Below, piece after piece: positions 23,990-35,795 of a stretch of 64,000 nt of DNA. A model generated the notes under the pieces. It did no database searches. It was not told the DNA's origin and saw only the letters and a program-made list of their open reading frames with translations. Source of the DNA: Lepeophtheirus salmonis (Eukaryota > Arthropoda > Copepoda > Siphonostomatoida > Caligidae); contig NC_052135.2 in NCBI RefSeq assembly GCF_016086655.4, positions 11,560,363-11,624,362 on the forward strand, written 5' to 3'. Made by a program: the position numbers and the translations under genes. How positions within the stretch are numbered: the stretch's first letter is position 1; the number at the start of each line of letters is the position of its first letter.

Positions 23990-25380
23990 TATATATATGT
24001 AGTTACATATCTTTTAATTTACCGGCGTAGGGTTATCCACATTGAATATGCATAATTATGTATATTATATAATATCCGACCCACATCTGGTTTCAAATCT
24101 ATTTCATTTATTTTAAGTTATATATTATTTATTTAGAATAATAATAATTAATAAAAAAACTTCATAAAACTACGACTCATTATACATTTGTTATAAGATA
24201 AGAATTTAGATTGTTAAATTATTTAAATGAGTTGGAATGGTACCTTCTTATATGTATAGGATATGTTTGTATATGCATAGAAGTAGAGGAGACACTACTT
24301 CATTTCTATGAGATCTTGGCTTCACCTTTAGCTAAACGATTCATAATTATTCAATTATGTATATGATGCAGCGTCACGGTTTGAGGAAGAAGAGATTGAA
24401 GCTGAAATCGATTGACGAAAAAGATTCAAAAGTGCATTTATATTATTCATGCTTTAAACACGTATTTTTGCACTTTAGGTGGAATAAGTTATTAATGGCA
24501 ATAAGATATTTCTTTAATATCCGTAGTCTGAGGAATAATGACCCTTTAATACAACTCTTCACTAAAGTCAATGCTTTTGCAGTCAATCCATTGTTCAATT
24601 ATTTCCAACGTACATATTCTATCAATTTGTAAATACTTTATAACATCATTTAATAAATGAAATGTTCTTTAACCCTTTACGCCCTGAATTAAATTTTAAA
24701 TGAAAACATTTTTTTAAAATTATTTAAGCATGGATATTACGGTGTTTATACTTGCTATTTGAACTTTTTTCTTCTTTTTTTCGATAGTCTCGAAAAATTT
24801 AATGGATTTAATGCAGTAGATCCTGGACAACGTGCTCGGGAGAAATCATTATCTTGAGCTCAATTTGCGTAGTTTTGCACCCAGGTGATTCCTAGAAAAA
24901 TAAATATTCTGATGTATATGGACATCAAAGAAGATTCATAGGTCAGATGGAGTAAATGTTATACCATAATGTTTACTTATACTTAATCAGTGCAACTACA
25001 TATGTCTAATCAATTGAAGGAATATTTAAAGGAAAAAATTTAGATCGATAACAATAAAAATGGTCAGTTGTTACCGCAGATGTGGCTACAAAGTCCGACA
25101 GATAAAAACTGTTGTATTTGTCTTATTCTAAACATATATTGTGTTTTACTGACATAAATGTATACTTTCATAAACGTACATAATTATTTAACTACTTAGC
25201 GTACCAGGAAAATTGTCCATCCAGTAAATGATACGGATGTGAAGGAGAAATGCATGTAAATTTGCATCCAAAGTTTTTGTTTTGACTGAAAATTATTGTA
25301 CTTTTCTGATGCAACACTAACTTTAAACGTAAACAGAATCTTTTCTCTACCAGCCTCGTTCTGTTTCTAGCTCTACTTCT
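23990..25380. other. no gene seen
   Basis: A/T-rich spacer. A polar open frame at 24357-24632 has no recognisable domain. Near 25202 TACCAGGAAAATTGTCC could be a decayed left end of the maT-like element that follows, but the match is weak. Confidence 0.35.
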
Positions 25381-25399
25381 TTATTTATTCTTGATATAT

Positions 25400-26352
25400 G
25401 GATCGTGCGAAATGGATGTACTACTACAGCCCAGTAGTGGAAAGCCGGCCAAACTGACCTAAGAAGTGGTCAAGAAGGCGTTAGAGGCCAAGCCTACCAT
25501 ATCCATGGCCAAAGTTGCCAAAAACAAGTAAGTGGCTCCCTCCACCGTGCTCAAGGCGATCAAGACCGCCGGAAGAAAGTACAAGAGGTACGAACAAGGA
25601 CCATTAATGACTCGACAGTAACAAGATGTCCGTTTGGAGCAGTCCAAACGCCTCATAAATGGCCTGAAGCATCATGGCAACTGTGTGATCTTCTTCCTTG
25701 ATAAAAAACACATTTACTATCGACCCCGGCTTCAGCAAGCAGAACAATCAGGTTGTTTGCTTTAAATACACTTCTGAAGACCTCCACCATGTGTCCAAGA
25801 CGGATGGGTGGGTGCCCTATCCTGCCGGAAGACTTAGGATGCCTTGTTCGACTACTTGGAGATCTTGAAGGCAAAGGTACTCCCATATGTCCTCAAGATC
25901 ACTAAGAAGTCTGCCAAGACGTCCTACGTCTTCCAGCAGGATGAATCACCCACCCACACAGCCAATGTTGTGCAAGCCTGGATGGAAGATAACTTGGAGT
26001 TTTGGCCTAAGAACTTCTGGCCTCCCCATAGCTCCGATCTGAATCCTGTGGAGTACTCCATCTGGTGGCAAGTAGAGTCCAAGGCCTCCAGATCACGCAA
26101 TGTCATTGACCTGAAGTCCTCCATGGAAAAGGAGTGGAAGCTCATGAAAAGGGACTACATTGCCAGAGTGTGCTCCACCTTCCGTGGCAGCTTAAAGGCC
26201 GTCATTGAAAGAAATGGAGGTTAAATTCATAAATAATATCTGGCATTGTGTGCTTAATAAATGTCCAAAATAATCTATCACATTTGACTTAATTGAGAAT
26301 CAGGAAGAGTAAAAGTTTGCGCGCGTTGACTAGTGGTACTTCCATTTTGCAC
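25400..26352 (+). mobile_element. maT-like Tc1/mariner element, transposase broken
   Basis: A possible start ATG lies at 25400. Broken frames give an N-terminal region (25460-25640) and a piece like TFTIDPGFSKQNNQVVCF near 25705-25760. From 25844 a continuous 126-residue C-terminal part ends in TAA at 26222-26224. That part shows FQQDESPTHTANVV, WPPHSSDLNPVEYSIW and VIERNGG, the catalytic Asp, third acidic residue and tail of the maT/Tc1 group. The third acidic residue is Glu with 36 residues after the Asp, whereas maT usually has Asp with 37. A segment before the Asp is deleted near 25830. The right end TTGCACAACCCGGTA (to 26352) is a plausible terminus. Higher G+C than its flanks. Inactive. 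Confidence 0.7.
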
Positions 26353-27515
26353 AACCCGGTATGTATTTTTTTATAGTATAACGAATTCGTGTCATAGGGT
26401 CGTAAATGGTTAATGAGTAATACCTAAATATCATAATTTAATTTGTGAATTGAATTCAAAAAATTTACTCCAGGAAAGATTTTTTTATAAAATCAAAACA
26501 AGTTTGCAAAGCACTTTTACATTCATAAATGACCCACAGTGAGAGCGTGACTCTCACCGTAACAGTTGCAAAAATATCTACATTTTTTTCTATGAATTAG
26601 AGAGTTTAAGTATTACTTTTATAAGTGCATGATAAAAGTAAAAAAACAAACAAAACAAAAAACAACAAACGGCTTCATATTCACCTTTTGATTGACGGCT
26701 CCATTACGATTTGAGACAATATTGATTTAATCATTATTTGCAAATTAAGTTTCATATAACCAAGAGGTAGAAATTCCTTGAAATTAGATCCCTACATACG
26801 TCAAATTTCAGACTCTCTCCAGACATTTTATGGGATTTTATTAAATATGGTATGTAATGAGATGCATGTTCTATAATGTAATGAACATTAATTGATATAG
26901 TTTCAATAGTTTGATACTTTGTTCATGAAACAAATGCATAGTTTTATCAAAACACTCTAGATTTTTTTGAAAAATAAATGTACTTATTTATCAACAACTT
27001 ATCAATGAACCATTTCATGTGTTTAATAGATATATTGCCTTATTTAATTAGTGTGTAATTCATCAAAACCATGAATTAGATTGCAAAATAGGAGAGTTGA
27101 GAAATAAGAAAAAATCACAAGTCTATAGAGTTCTATAAATAATAAGAATAACATTAATTACAGAATCACACAATGGATTTTAGCTTGGGGTGATAAGGTC
27201 GTACTCGCCTCCTTGTCAATGTATGTACAATTATGTATGTTTGATTGAAACCTTTTCACAGAAATGAGCCCCACCCTGAAATTGAAACATGCTATTTTGA
27301 ATATTAAGCTTATTGTTCTTTTCCAATAGATATAATTTCATTGTCTTACATATAAATATATAAACCTCTTACTTTAAATCAATTATTTATGGATTATATA
27401 CAGAGGCGTATAAAATATGCCCTAGAAAGCGGGAGTGAATTTTTTTACATTGTCTTCTGAACAGAGTTTTCTATTTTCAGTAGGTTTTATCATTATTATT
27501 TAATTATTGAAAATA
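26353..27515. other. no gene seen
   Basis: A/T-rich spacer without coding or repeat boundaries that I can identify. Confidence 0.35.
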
Positions 27516-28322
27516 GTGATGAGACGATTAATCGGAAATGGAGAATCGGGCGTTTTTTCTGGAATTCGGTTGGGCATCGGGAAAGAAATTTTAATTTGCC
27601 ATTCCGATTCTTATTTATTACTGGTATTTGACTATATATTACTATTAGTTTTCTAAGTTACGGAAAAAAAATAGCCCCCCACACCAAAAAAAGAAGTAAT
27701 TTTTGCTTTTTACTAAAAAATTTAATATTTGAAATTTTATTTAATTCCTCTTTTCTGTGAATAAGTTTGTATTTTTGAAATTTTCTCCAGAAATATAATA
27801 TTTGAACTATTAGAAATTTAATATTTGAAATATTAGAAATTTAATTTTTGATTTTTCTTCCTAAAAAAAATTTTTTTAACAAGTATGGATTTTGGAAATT
27901 TTACTCCATTTATTTTTATTTTTTATAAATAGTTGTGGATTTTGGAAATTTTTACCAAAAAGCAAAATTTTTGTAAGCAACTATAGATTTTGGAAAAAAA
28001 ATTCTCCAAAAAAATTAATTTTTTGAGAATAGCCATTGGGTTTTAAACAGAAATTTCGAAAAATTTAACTTTTTGTGAATTTAAAAAACATTAAGCTCTA
28101 TATTTAAAAAAAAAATTAAAATTTAATTTTACAATTTTTTCGAAAAAAATAAATTCTAAAATCCAGGCTCCCTTAAACTATAATCCTGCCCACACTCCTG
28201 ATAGCAAAATATTATTTTTAACCATTATTTAAAATATTAAAGAATTAGTCGCTATCGGAAGTTTTTACTGAAATTGTATCGGAATCGGCATTGGGATTTT
28301 TTTTTTTTAATCATTCCATCCC
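27516..28322. repeat. RepB copy carrying a long 50-bp-unit interior
   Basis: The left end GTGATGAGACGATTAATCGG (TA before it) pairs with the inverted right end AATCATTCCATCCC, with TA after it. Subterminal words GGGCATCGGG and GGAATCGGCATTGGG are in place. The interior 27660-28190 is the ~50-bp A/T unit and has RepA-like C-rich edges (ATAGCCCCCC near 27672; AATCCTGCCCACACTCC near 28180), so it may be a RepA inserted in a RepB. Confidence 0.7.
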
Positions 28323-28349
28323 TAATTAAGAAGGGAACATCTAAGTATA

Positions 28350-29007
28350 CAGGTGTGCTCGTCTAAAACTGAACACTCCTTTATATTTTAGGCGTTTTTC
28401 CTTGTATACAGGCTTGAGGCCTTGACGAGGGGTTCTCTTGTAGACCTTAAGGCCAAGATCTTTCTTAACTAGCCGGTCCATGGCCCTTCTGCTGACGTTG
28501 AACTCCATGGAGAGGCCACTGACGGTGAAACATTCTTTAAACCAAAAATACACTCTTCTTCTAATAAAAAAAGAAAATATTTGTATTGAAGATTGGAACC
28601 TTTGACGATTTATCTTTTTTTTAAATTGAATTCCTCTCTTGTCCTCAACAGACTTTTTCAGGGCAGAAACCATGTCGTCCGACCTTCGAGGCCTTGACTT
28701 AGATCTTGTGGTCGCCTCAGGAGTCCCTTTGGCTACCACGCTGTAAACGGTGGTGGGCTGCAGTTCAGAGCCTTGACAATTTCAGTGGGTGTTTTTCCCG
28801 CGAAGAAAGTTCCAAAATTGTGACTCGACGTCTCTCCTTATTATCGGCTGTTGTTTCACTGTTGCTATTTAGATTTTGCTAGAGTTTTGTTTATAACTAG
28901 TCAAGCCCCTTGCCTCGAAGTATAAACCGGTTTCAATTCAATAAAATCACGAATATGTGCTTGGTGTAAAATTTAAAAGAGTGATCAGTTTTTGACGTGC
29001 ACACATG
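28350..29007 (-). mobile_element. MITE-like mariner derivative, copy 1
   Basis: TA-flanked termini CAGGTGTGCTCGTC and, inverted, CATGTGTGCACGTC extend over ~30 bp to AACTGAACACTC. The - strand encodes only the transposase N-terminus: a TTVYSVVAKGTPEATT-like start region, then SRPRRSDDMV, then FNVSRRAMDRLVKKDLGLKV (second helix-turn-helix) and YKEKRLKYKGVFSFRRAHLY. The frame then runs straight into the terminal repeat, so the catalytic domain is absent. Compared with copy 2 at 44737 it has 104 nt at 28529-28632 in place of 5 nt, a net 99 nt that keeps the frame open. Non-autonomous. Confidence 0.75.
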
Positions 29008-30430
29008 TACAGTCCATGTGATGAGTATCAATAAAGGTTTGCATGGGAGTATTAAGATTAAATCCTTTTTGGACTCGAAGTAGAATTGAGGACTGATATC
29101 GGAATAATTTCAGCTTATATGTTCTTGCAATAAACGGAGTAGGATTTGTGTTTATTCCCTCCCCTCATAGCTGCTCGCAGCTAATTTAATGTAATGTTAT
29201 AACAGCTAAGCAGCATTTTTCAAATTGTTCGAATTACCACGTTCATTATCGGTTTCTTTAATTTTTGAATACGGTAGGGGTGTCCGCAGGATTATTTATA
29301 TCCTAAATAGTATAAAAAAAGTTGTGTGTCTGATTTCCGTTTTTCCCGCCTGAAAAAACAATGGTAAAACCTTCAAAAAGGGAGACAGATAAAGACTTTT
29401 GACATAAAATAAAAGTTTTTCAGAATTATGAGTTACGTACGTAAGACCATGTTTCATTCTGATCAGATTAGATTCCTTGGGTCTGAAGGACAGGTTGTTT
29501 TACGCTTATATGTTGATTTTCTTCATAAAACAAGATCGATCTCCCGTGTCTTAAAGTTTTTTTTAAGGTATGGGTTGTCTATTCGAAAATGCACAAAAAA
29601 TAAAATTAAAAAAATTATTGTATAACAGAAAAAGGGAGAACGTATATTAAATACGAATGAAAAAAGGAAATTAGGAAGAGGATGAGGGAGTTAATCTGAG
29701 TCTTTATCTTCAATCTTCATATTGCTTGAAGAAGGAACAGGGCAAGTTAGTAAAGGACATGATAATAAATAAAATCACAAGGTCAAATATTTGAAAAAAT
29801 TGCTATATATTTACCAAAATCAGTATTTTCATATGGTCAATTAAATGTTGCATTTTCAAGAGTGTCAAAAGGGGGTGCATTTTTGATTATATTCACATCA
29901 AATGGAGATCAACAACCAAAAATGTTTTATACAAAGATGTTTTGCAATAGAAATTTACGTATTACATAATTATAGTTCATAGTAAATCGTTTTTGTTTAG
30001 AATTTTAACATAAACAAACTAAATAAAAATAAAATCTTTTTTATTTTTCTTAAGCTATCTTTAAGATATCATGTTTGTGCTAGTATATATATTTCAATTT
30101 AATTATATTTTTTTTTGGTGGGGGAGGGGACTACAACCCCTCAAGCCCACTAATTTCCGAACACTAATACAACACAAGCGAAGCAGAAAATTGATTGGAT
30201 AATTTTAGAAAAATAAATACAATTTGTTGGTGTTTTAGTAGCTAAAGATTGCGACATATCTAGCTAGTTAGAGCTGGGTAATGTAAGTGAATTCTTTGTA
30301 CAAGAAAAATTATATTTGCTACAGATCAATTATCAATACATTCAATCTGAACTTTACAACATATATTGGTTGTGTCCACATAAAAACAATCTTGAACAAA
30401 AATTAAAAATCATAATTTAGCTTCTTAAAT
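29008..30430. other. no gene; RepA end fragments
   Basis: A RepA left end lies at about 29275 (GGGGTGTCCGCAGGATTATT) without its body. A RepA right edge lies near 30117-30150 (GGGGGAGGGGACTACAACCC). A minor repeat shared with 21095 is at 29060-29110. The open frame at 29428-29625 shows no family signature. Confidence 0.4.
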
Positions 30431-30845
30431 TGATCCTAACTTCTGAATTCACTTCTTTATTTCAAAAGAGTTATAAAACTCTAGTTGTGATTTCAGGGCA
30501 TTGGAATCTGATATTTTGTGGGCAGGAATTAAGTCTGTAAGTCCAGCATCCTGTGTCTGAATAATTTATTGGCTATCTCGCTTCCTGGAGTTTTGATTAT
30601 TGATCCTAACTCCCGAATTCACTTCTTCTTTTTAAGAAGAAGAAGCTAGAAAACTCTAGTTTGGATTTCAAAGTATTAGAATCGGATATTTTATCAGCAT
30701 TAATTAAGTCTGAAAGTCCAGTATCCTTTGACGAAATAATTTATTGCAATCTTGCTTTCTGGAGTTTTGATTACTGATCCTTACTTCCGAATTCACTTCC
30801 TCTTTTCAAGAAAGCTAGAAAACATTAGTTGTGCTTTAGACTTAT
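30431..30845. repeat. ~172-bp tandem repeat, about 2.4 copies
   Basis: Units start at 30431, 30601 and 30775 with TGATCCTAACTTCTGAATTC and variants. Each continues through AAACTCTAGTT, TTAAGTCTG and TTTCTGGAGTTTTGATTA. Divergence is moderate. Confidence 0.7.
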
Positions 30846-32430
30846 TATTCTAATTTGTTAGAGGATTTAAGATACCCAAAAAAACCAACAACTACAGTTT
30901 AAAACCTTTATTTGATTTAAAAGATTTATATATGCACCAATATTACCTTTCAAATAAAATATACCTATTTGTAATTTGTTCATTGTGACGATCCATTTTC
31001 CCTATTTAAATGCAATTTTCGTCACGTAACTGCGTAATAAGTAAACTTAAGATTTTGGAGCTATTTTTTATTTATTTTTTTGGGCTAAAATGAGAAAAAA
31101 AGAGTGATAAAATTGTGATAATTTAGCTCACAAAATATCAAGATTGAGTAATTTGTATTTACTGAAAAATGAACTTTAATGAACTTTTACCTTCAATAAT
31201 TGTTGGTAGTTTTAAACATACATAAAGGCGTCCACATTAGTAGAAATTTGATGTGTACAACATCTGCAGGAGTCTTGTACACATCTTATCATCACCAACT
31301 ATGATATTACGCCCAACCTTTTGAATTAATGGAAGATCAATTTAGCACAAATATATTTCTCATTTGTGGCAAGATTCAATGGGGATTATTCAACTGTCAA
31401 TTTTGCACCAAATTTATCCTTCCTATAATTGGCTGTTGTTGGCTCCTTGACATACCCAATCACGTAGTCATAGCCCTGATTTCATCATATACATATTTTA
31501 CCTACATAAAGGAGGGTTTTGGCAGATATATTTTCCCTCGCAAAATATCATTAAATAATCATCAACAGCTGTTGTTTTTATTTAACTAGAACACAGACTT
31601 TCTATATTTATTTCATACCAATTTAGAAAAATGAGCCATTTTCACACAAAAATGACAAAATGAGTAGTTTTTCATAAACAGGTGAAGTGAGCCATTTTTG
31701 AGCGACTGAGCGATCGCTCATAAATCCGTAGTCTAAGTAATAAGAATAATTTATTGAAAGAAATTGACAATAATTCGTCGAAGAATACAAATGTAATCCC
31801 CACTAGATTTTGAGGAACATCATTCTAGTTTACTTTTGTTTTGATGGTTTACATATATGTTTAATCATATGAGGTATGTAAATTTAAATATATTAAAATG
31901 CTTCCCTCCTCCATTAAAGAAAGAATAGATCCTTGGTCATAGATTCTGCGCTACTCTACATATCTTTTATTGGTTCTCTTCATGTCACGATGATATTTTT
32001 TATAATAGATACATAATACACTTAAACAATTTAATAGTTCGGTATAAATTGATGTCGTGATTTATAATAAAATACTTAGTATATGTATAAAGGGATCCAA
32101 ATAGCTACCCGGAGGACTTAATTTGATATTAACAAAATTAAAACAATGTGTATAGTCCTAATACTTAGATAGGTATAGCAATCCTTATCATTCACCCCCC
32201 TTTCCAAATCATTTTTATTAGCTGGCTCTTCATCACGAAGAATGTGTGTAGTATTCATTAGGGATATCTGACGAGCAAAACTTGTTAAATGGTGCTCCAG
32301 TTTTATGAAGTAAACACACAAACTACAGGGCCTTGCAGATAAATTGGGGCTGACTTTAACTGCATCCACATCAATAATGAGGGCATGTATATATCATTTT
32401 AATGTACCAATTGAGAGGTCAACCTTTTAA
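30846..32430. other. no gene seen
   Basis: A/T-rich spacer. Open frames at 31329-31589 and 32118-32369 (- strand) show no conserved motif. The A/T periodic units typical of RepA are absent here. Confidence 0.35.
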
Positions 32431-32439
32431 ATGAGTCCA

Positions 32440-33110
32440 TTTTGAAAGTGATGCGACAATAAGTAACAATGGAGCAGGGAAGAAGGTCAACAATTGTCGA
32501 ACTCGCTGACACAGGGAACGACCCTCTAGCTATAATGAACGCGACTGGCTACCCTAAGTCTACTGTATACCAGGGGTACAAGGGCTGGGAGGAGGAAGGA
32601 AAGGGGCAGAGGAAGGCCCACAGTACTAGAAGTAATCGAAAGATGACCACGTGACAGGGCTGAAGAAGTCAGTGGAGTGTTCTCCTAGGACATCAATGTC
32701 AACCTAGGTCAACAAGAGGAATCTGAGCGTTTCTACCATTTCCAAGTCCATCAATGTGGGTTAAGGGATTACTTGCTACATGCTTTCCATCCATCATATC
32801 CTTACCAAGGCCATGAGGTTGAAAAGAATGGAGAACGGGACAAAATTACTCAACAACTTGAAGTCTCAAGGAGGATGGATAATCTTTTTTAGTGACTGGC
32901 CCCCAACTCCCCTGATACGAACCCCTTGGACTTTTACTTCAAGAGGAAGTTAGAGATACATGTTTGAGCTACAAGCCACAACAGCATCAAGGTCCTGAAG
33001 GCTTAGATTACAAAGCACGGAGTAGCTATTGATCTCGCAGAAGTTGTCAAGGCGTGCAAGGCCTTCAGACCAAGAATCGAGAGAATAGTTGAAAATTCAA
33101 TCCCAATTTA
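32440..33110 (+). mobile_element. maT-like Tc1/mariner relic, second copy
   Basis: From the ATG at 32469 a 61-residue N-terminal region contains a helix-turn-helix-like stretch (DTGNDPLAIMNATGYPKSTV) and ends at TGA. After a deletion, the C-terminal part resumes near 32895 with the acidic motif NSPDTNPLDFYFKRKLEIHV, one frame shifted from the preceding WPP. It then reads to KACKAFRPRIERIVENS near 33100, with two stop codons on the way. The region holding the first two catalytic Asp residues is largely missing. G+C-rich relative to its flanks. Terminal repeats were not identified, so the boundaries are approximate. Confidence 0.65.
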
Positions 33111-34514
33111 TCTGCAAGACCATGTATTTACTCGTAATTAGTCAAAATATATGTTTTTTCCCTGTTTTTGAGAATATAAAAGCATATAAATCCTCATATT
33201 GTATTTTTTTTATCAGGATTCATAAAGTTTCGCGTCAACAAGAGAAAAAAAGCTGCTTAAGAAAGCTACTTCATCCAAGTCGATTAAGAATGATAATCTA
33301 ATTATTTCTAATAAGAGAAAGGAAAAACAATTTTTAAATGACAAATTTTCAATAATCCTATATAAAATATGATTTTTTGACTGACAAATTTGTTAGCGTA
33401 CAAAAAGTGTTATTTAGTGTCAGTGGCGTCCACAGGGGGTAGACTGGAGAGGCTGTAGTCCCCCTAAATCAATGGATGTTTACCTCTATCACCTCAAAAT
33501 TATCATTTAGACAAAAATTATAAGTATAGTATCCAAAATAGTCATGAGTATTCCAACAAGTAACGGATTTTTTATTTTAATGTTCCTTAAAATTGGTCAG
33601 ACGGAGTTGAAATGATTAAGTATAAGTAAACATTATAGTATTACATTTATTCCATCTGACCTAGGAATCTTTTGGTGAAATCCATATACCTAGAGTATAT
33701 ATCTTTCTCTAGGAATGACCGGGGCGCGAACTTACGCACATTGAGTTCAAGAGAAGAATTTCTGTCAAGTCCATTGAGCTACGTCGATTCCAAATTAGGA
33801 TTTAAGCGAGTAACGAGTATAAGTCGTAAAACCTCGAGTGGTTTTTGTATAAACTCGAAAATACTCAAGCAGCAAAACTTAGCTCGTGACCCATCACTAG
33901 TACTTCTAATAAGGCCTAAGATCTTTTTTACATTTAATCTTAAAAGACTCATGAAAGAAATTTTCACTCATAAACGTGGCAAGATGTCTTCAAAAGATTT
34001 ATATCACACTCTATAAATGCGTATATATATATAGTATATATGTAATTCATGAGAATTCGGTGTTAATATGTATGATATGAACATAATGTAATCAAAGCTA
34101 TAAGCCTTGAGTGCCCTTAAATGTCTAAGACTCCAGCCTCCAAATGAATGACCATATACGTAAATTTATAGTATGTAAATATACCCAGAGAGAGGGAAAA
34201 AGATTTGTGAATATTAAATATTCATATGAACATAATATGTACAATACATAGATTAGAAGAGATGTACAATTCAATTAAAGAGTTCTTGGATTTACATCAC
34301 CGCATTTCTCCATATTCTTAATAATCTTGGTGGTCCTTCAAAATAAAAATAGTTAAAATTAATAGGATCTAACACATTTGACGAGGAAAAAATAGGGATG
34401 ACGCGGTGTAAAAGGTTTGAATTGGACTTAAAAGAACAATACTTGTTCAATGTCGTAATCATCAATCAATATCGACCATCTAGGATTCAATGTTTATAAG
34501 AATAATTTGCTACT
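33111..34514. other. no gene; RepA end fragment at 33421
   Basis: CAGTGGCGTCCACAGG at about 33421 with GACTGGAGAGGCTGTAGTCC is a RepA terminus without its body. The zone 33720-33900 contains repeated CTCGA/ACGAG words and ends GACCCATCACTAG, suggesting another old element. The overlapping open frames there are not credible genes. Confidence 0.4.
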
Positions 34515-35400
34515 AGGAAAACTGCCTTTGGGAAAATTGACGGTGGAAGATTAACATGGAGGAAAATTGCACGCATTTTGTTCAAACTTCATGATTAAAA
34601 ATAACACATTATAAATTCACTTAATATTATTTATGACACATTTCTAAACATATTTTTTTGTTCTATTTCCCAAGAGAGTACCTTCAAGTGTGAGGGATAT
34701 TATTGCCACAATTCCCTTGCAATAGTTTAAAATCAATCTTCTAGGAAATTAATCGAGAGGAGGGGGAATAAATAGCTTAGGGCCTCATAAAATATGTTTA
34801 AATACCTTCCGTCATCGGATTGGCCCATGGGTATTGTAAGATACCTAAAGATTACTGACAATACATCCAAGGAACACCTCTAATTCCAAAGAAATGGTTC
34901 CAAGCCCTAAAGTACCCCGTGCAATCCGAGGATTTATAAATATTTTTTCTGATATTAGAGGGGTTCCTTGGATGTATGTGATTCTTTGAGGTCGTTTTTA
35001 ACTATCCTACAATAACCTCCGGCACTTTGGAGGACCCAAGGGCTTTGAACTAGTTTTTAATGTTAGAGGGGTTCTTTGAATGTAGGGGATGAATTGACGG
35101 TGGTGTTTAACAATCCCAAACTAATCCTAGGACACTGGAATAGGAAGGGGGGAGTATCCAACCATATTTTAAGAGGCCCTAAGCTATTTATTCCGCCCCT
35201 CCTACTCCTATATTGCAATAATATTACTCACAATTGAAGGTACTCCCTTGGGAGATGGAACAAACATAATAATATTAAGCGAACTTATATTGCATTATTA
35301 TTCATCATGAAGTTTGAACAAAATTTGGGCAATTTTGTCCAAGTCAATTTTCTTCCATAGCAATTTGCTACACTGTCAATTTTTCCCCGGGCAGTTTTCT
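34515..35400. mobile_element. fold-back element 2 with ~109-bp internal repeat
   Basis: The termini AGGAAAACTGCC (34515) and GGGCAGTTTTCT (to 35400) are inverted, each followed inwards by degenerate ~20-bp GGAAAATTG repeats. The arms then share TTTTGTTCAAACTTCATGAT, ACATTATAAATTC, GAGTACCTTCAAGTGTGAG and AGGGCCTC...ATATGTTTAAATAC, or their complements. The centre contains two ~109-bp units around TTAGAGGGGTTCCTTGGATG and TTAGAGGGGTTCTTTGAATG. No open reading frame of interest. Same family as the element at 21991. Confidence 0.75.
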
Positions 35401-35795
35401 GAACAAGGAATAATATATATTTCAATTATGCCTAAATTAGGGAAAACGAAAAACTATTATTGTGCATGAAAGATACTTACTTAGCAAGGGTGACTTAGGG
35501 TATTTTCCTTGGAAAGTTTTTCTTTATAAATCCTGTGATATGTCCAGTTTTTTGTGAGTAAAGTCGTTTTCCTTCGATTTAATATAAAAGTTAAATAAAA
35601 ATTATGAAAAGGCTACAAAAATATTTATTAAATAAAAACCAGATCCGAAAAAACAAGAATCAATATATATTCATAAATTATATTATTTGTATAATATGAA
35701 ACTCTGAAAACCGTGACAGATCAAACCACTTTTTTGGAAATCAAAATATGGTCATCCTTACTTAACAAATTTTTTATGAGTGTTGTTTACTTATA
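35401..35795. other. no gene seen
   Basis: A/T-rich spacer between the fold-back element and the P-like relic. Confidence 0.35.
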
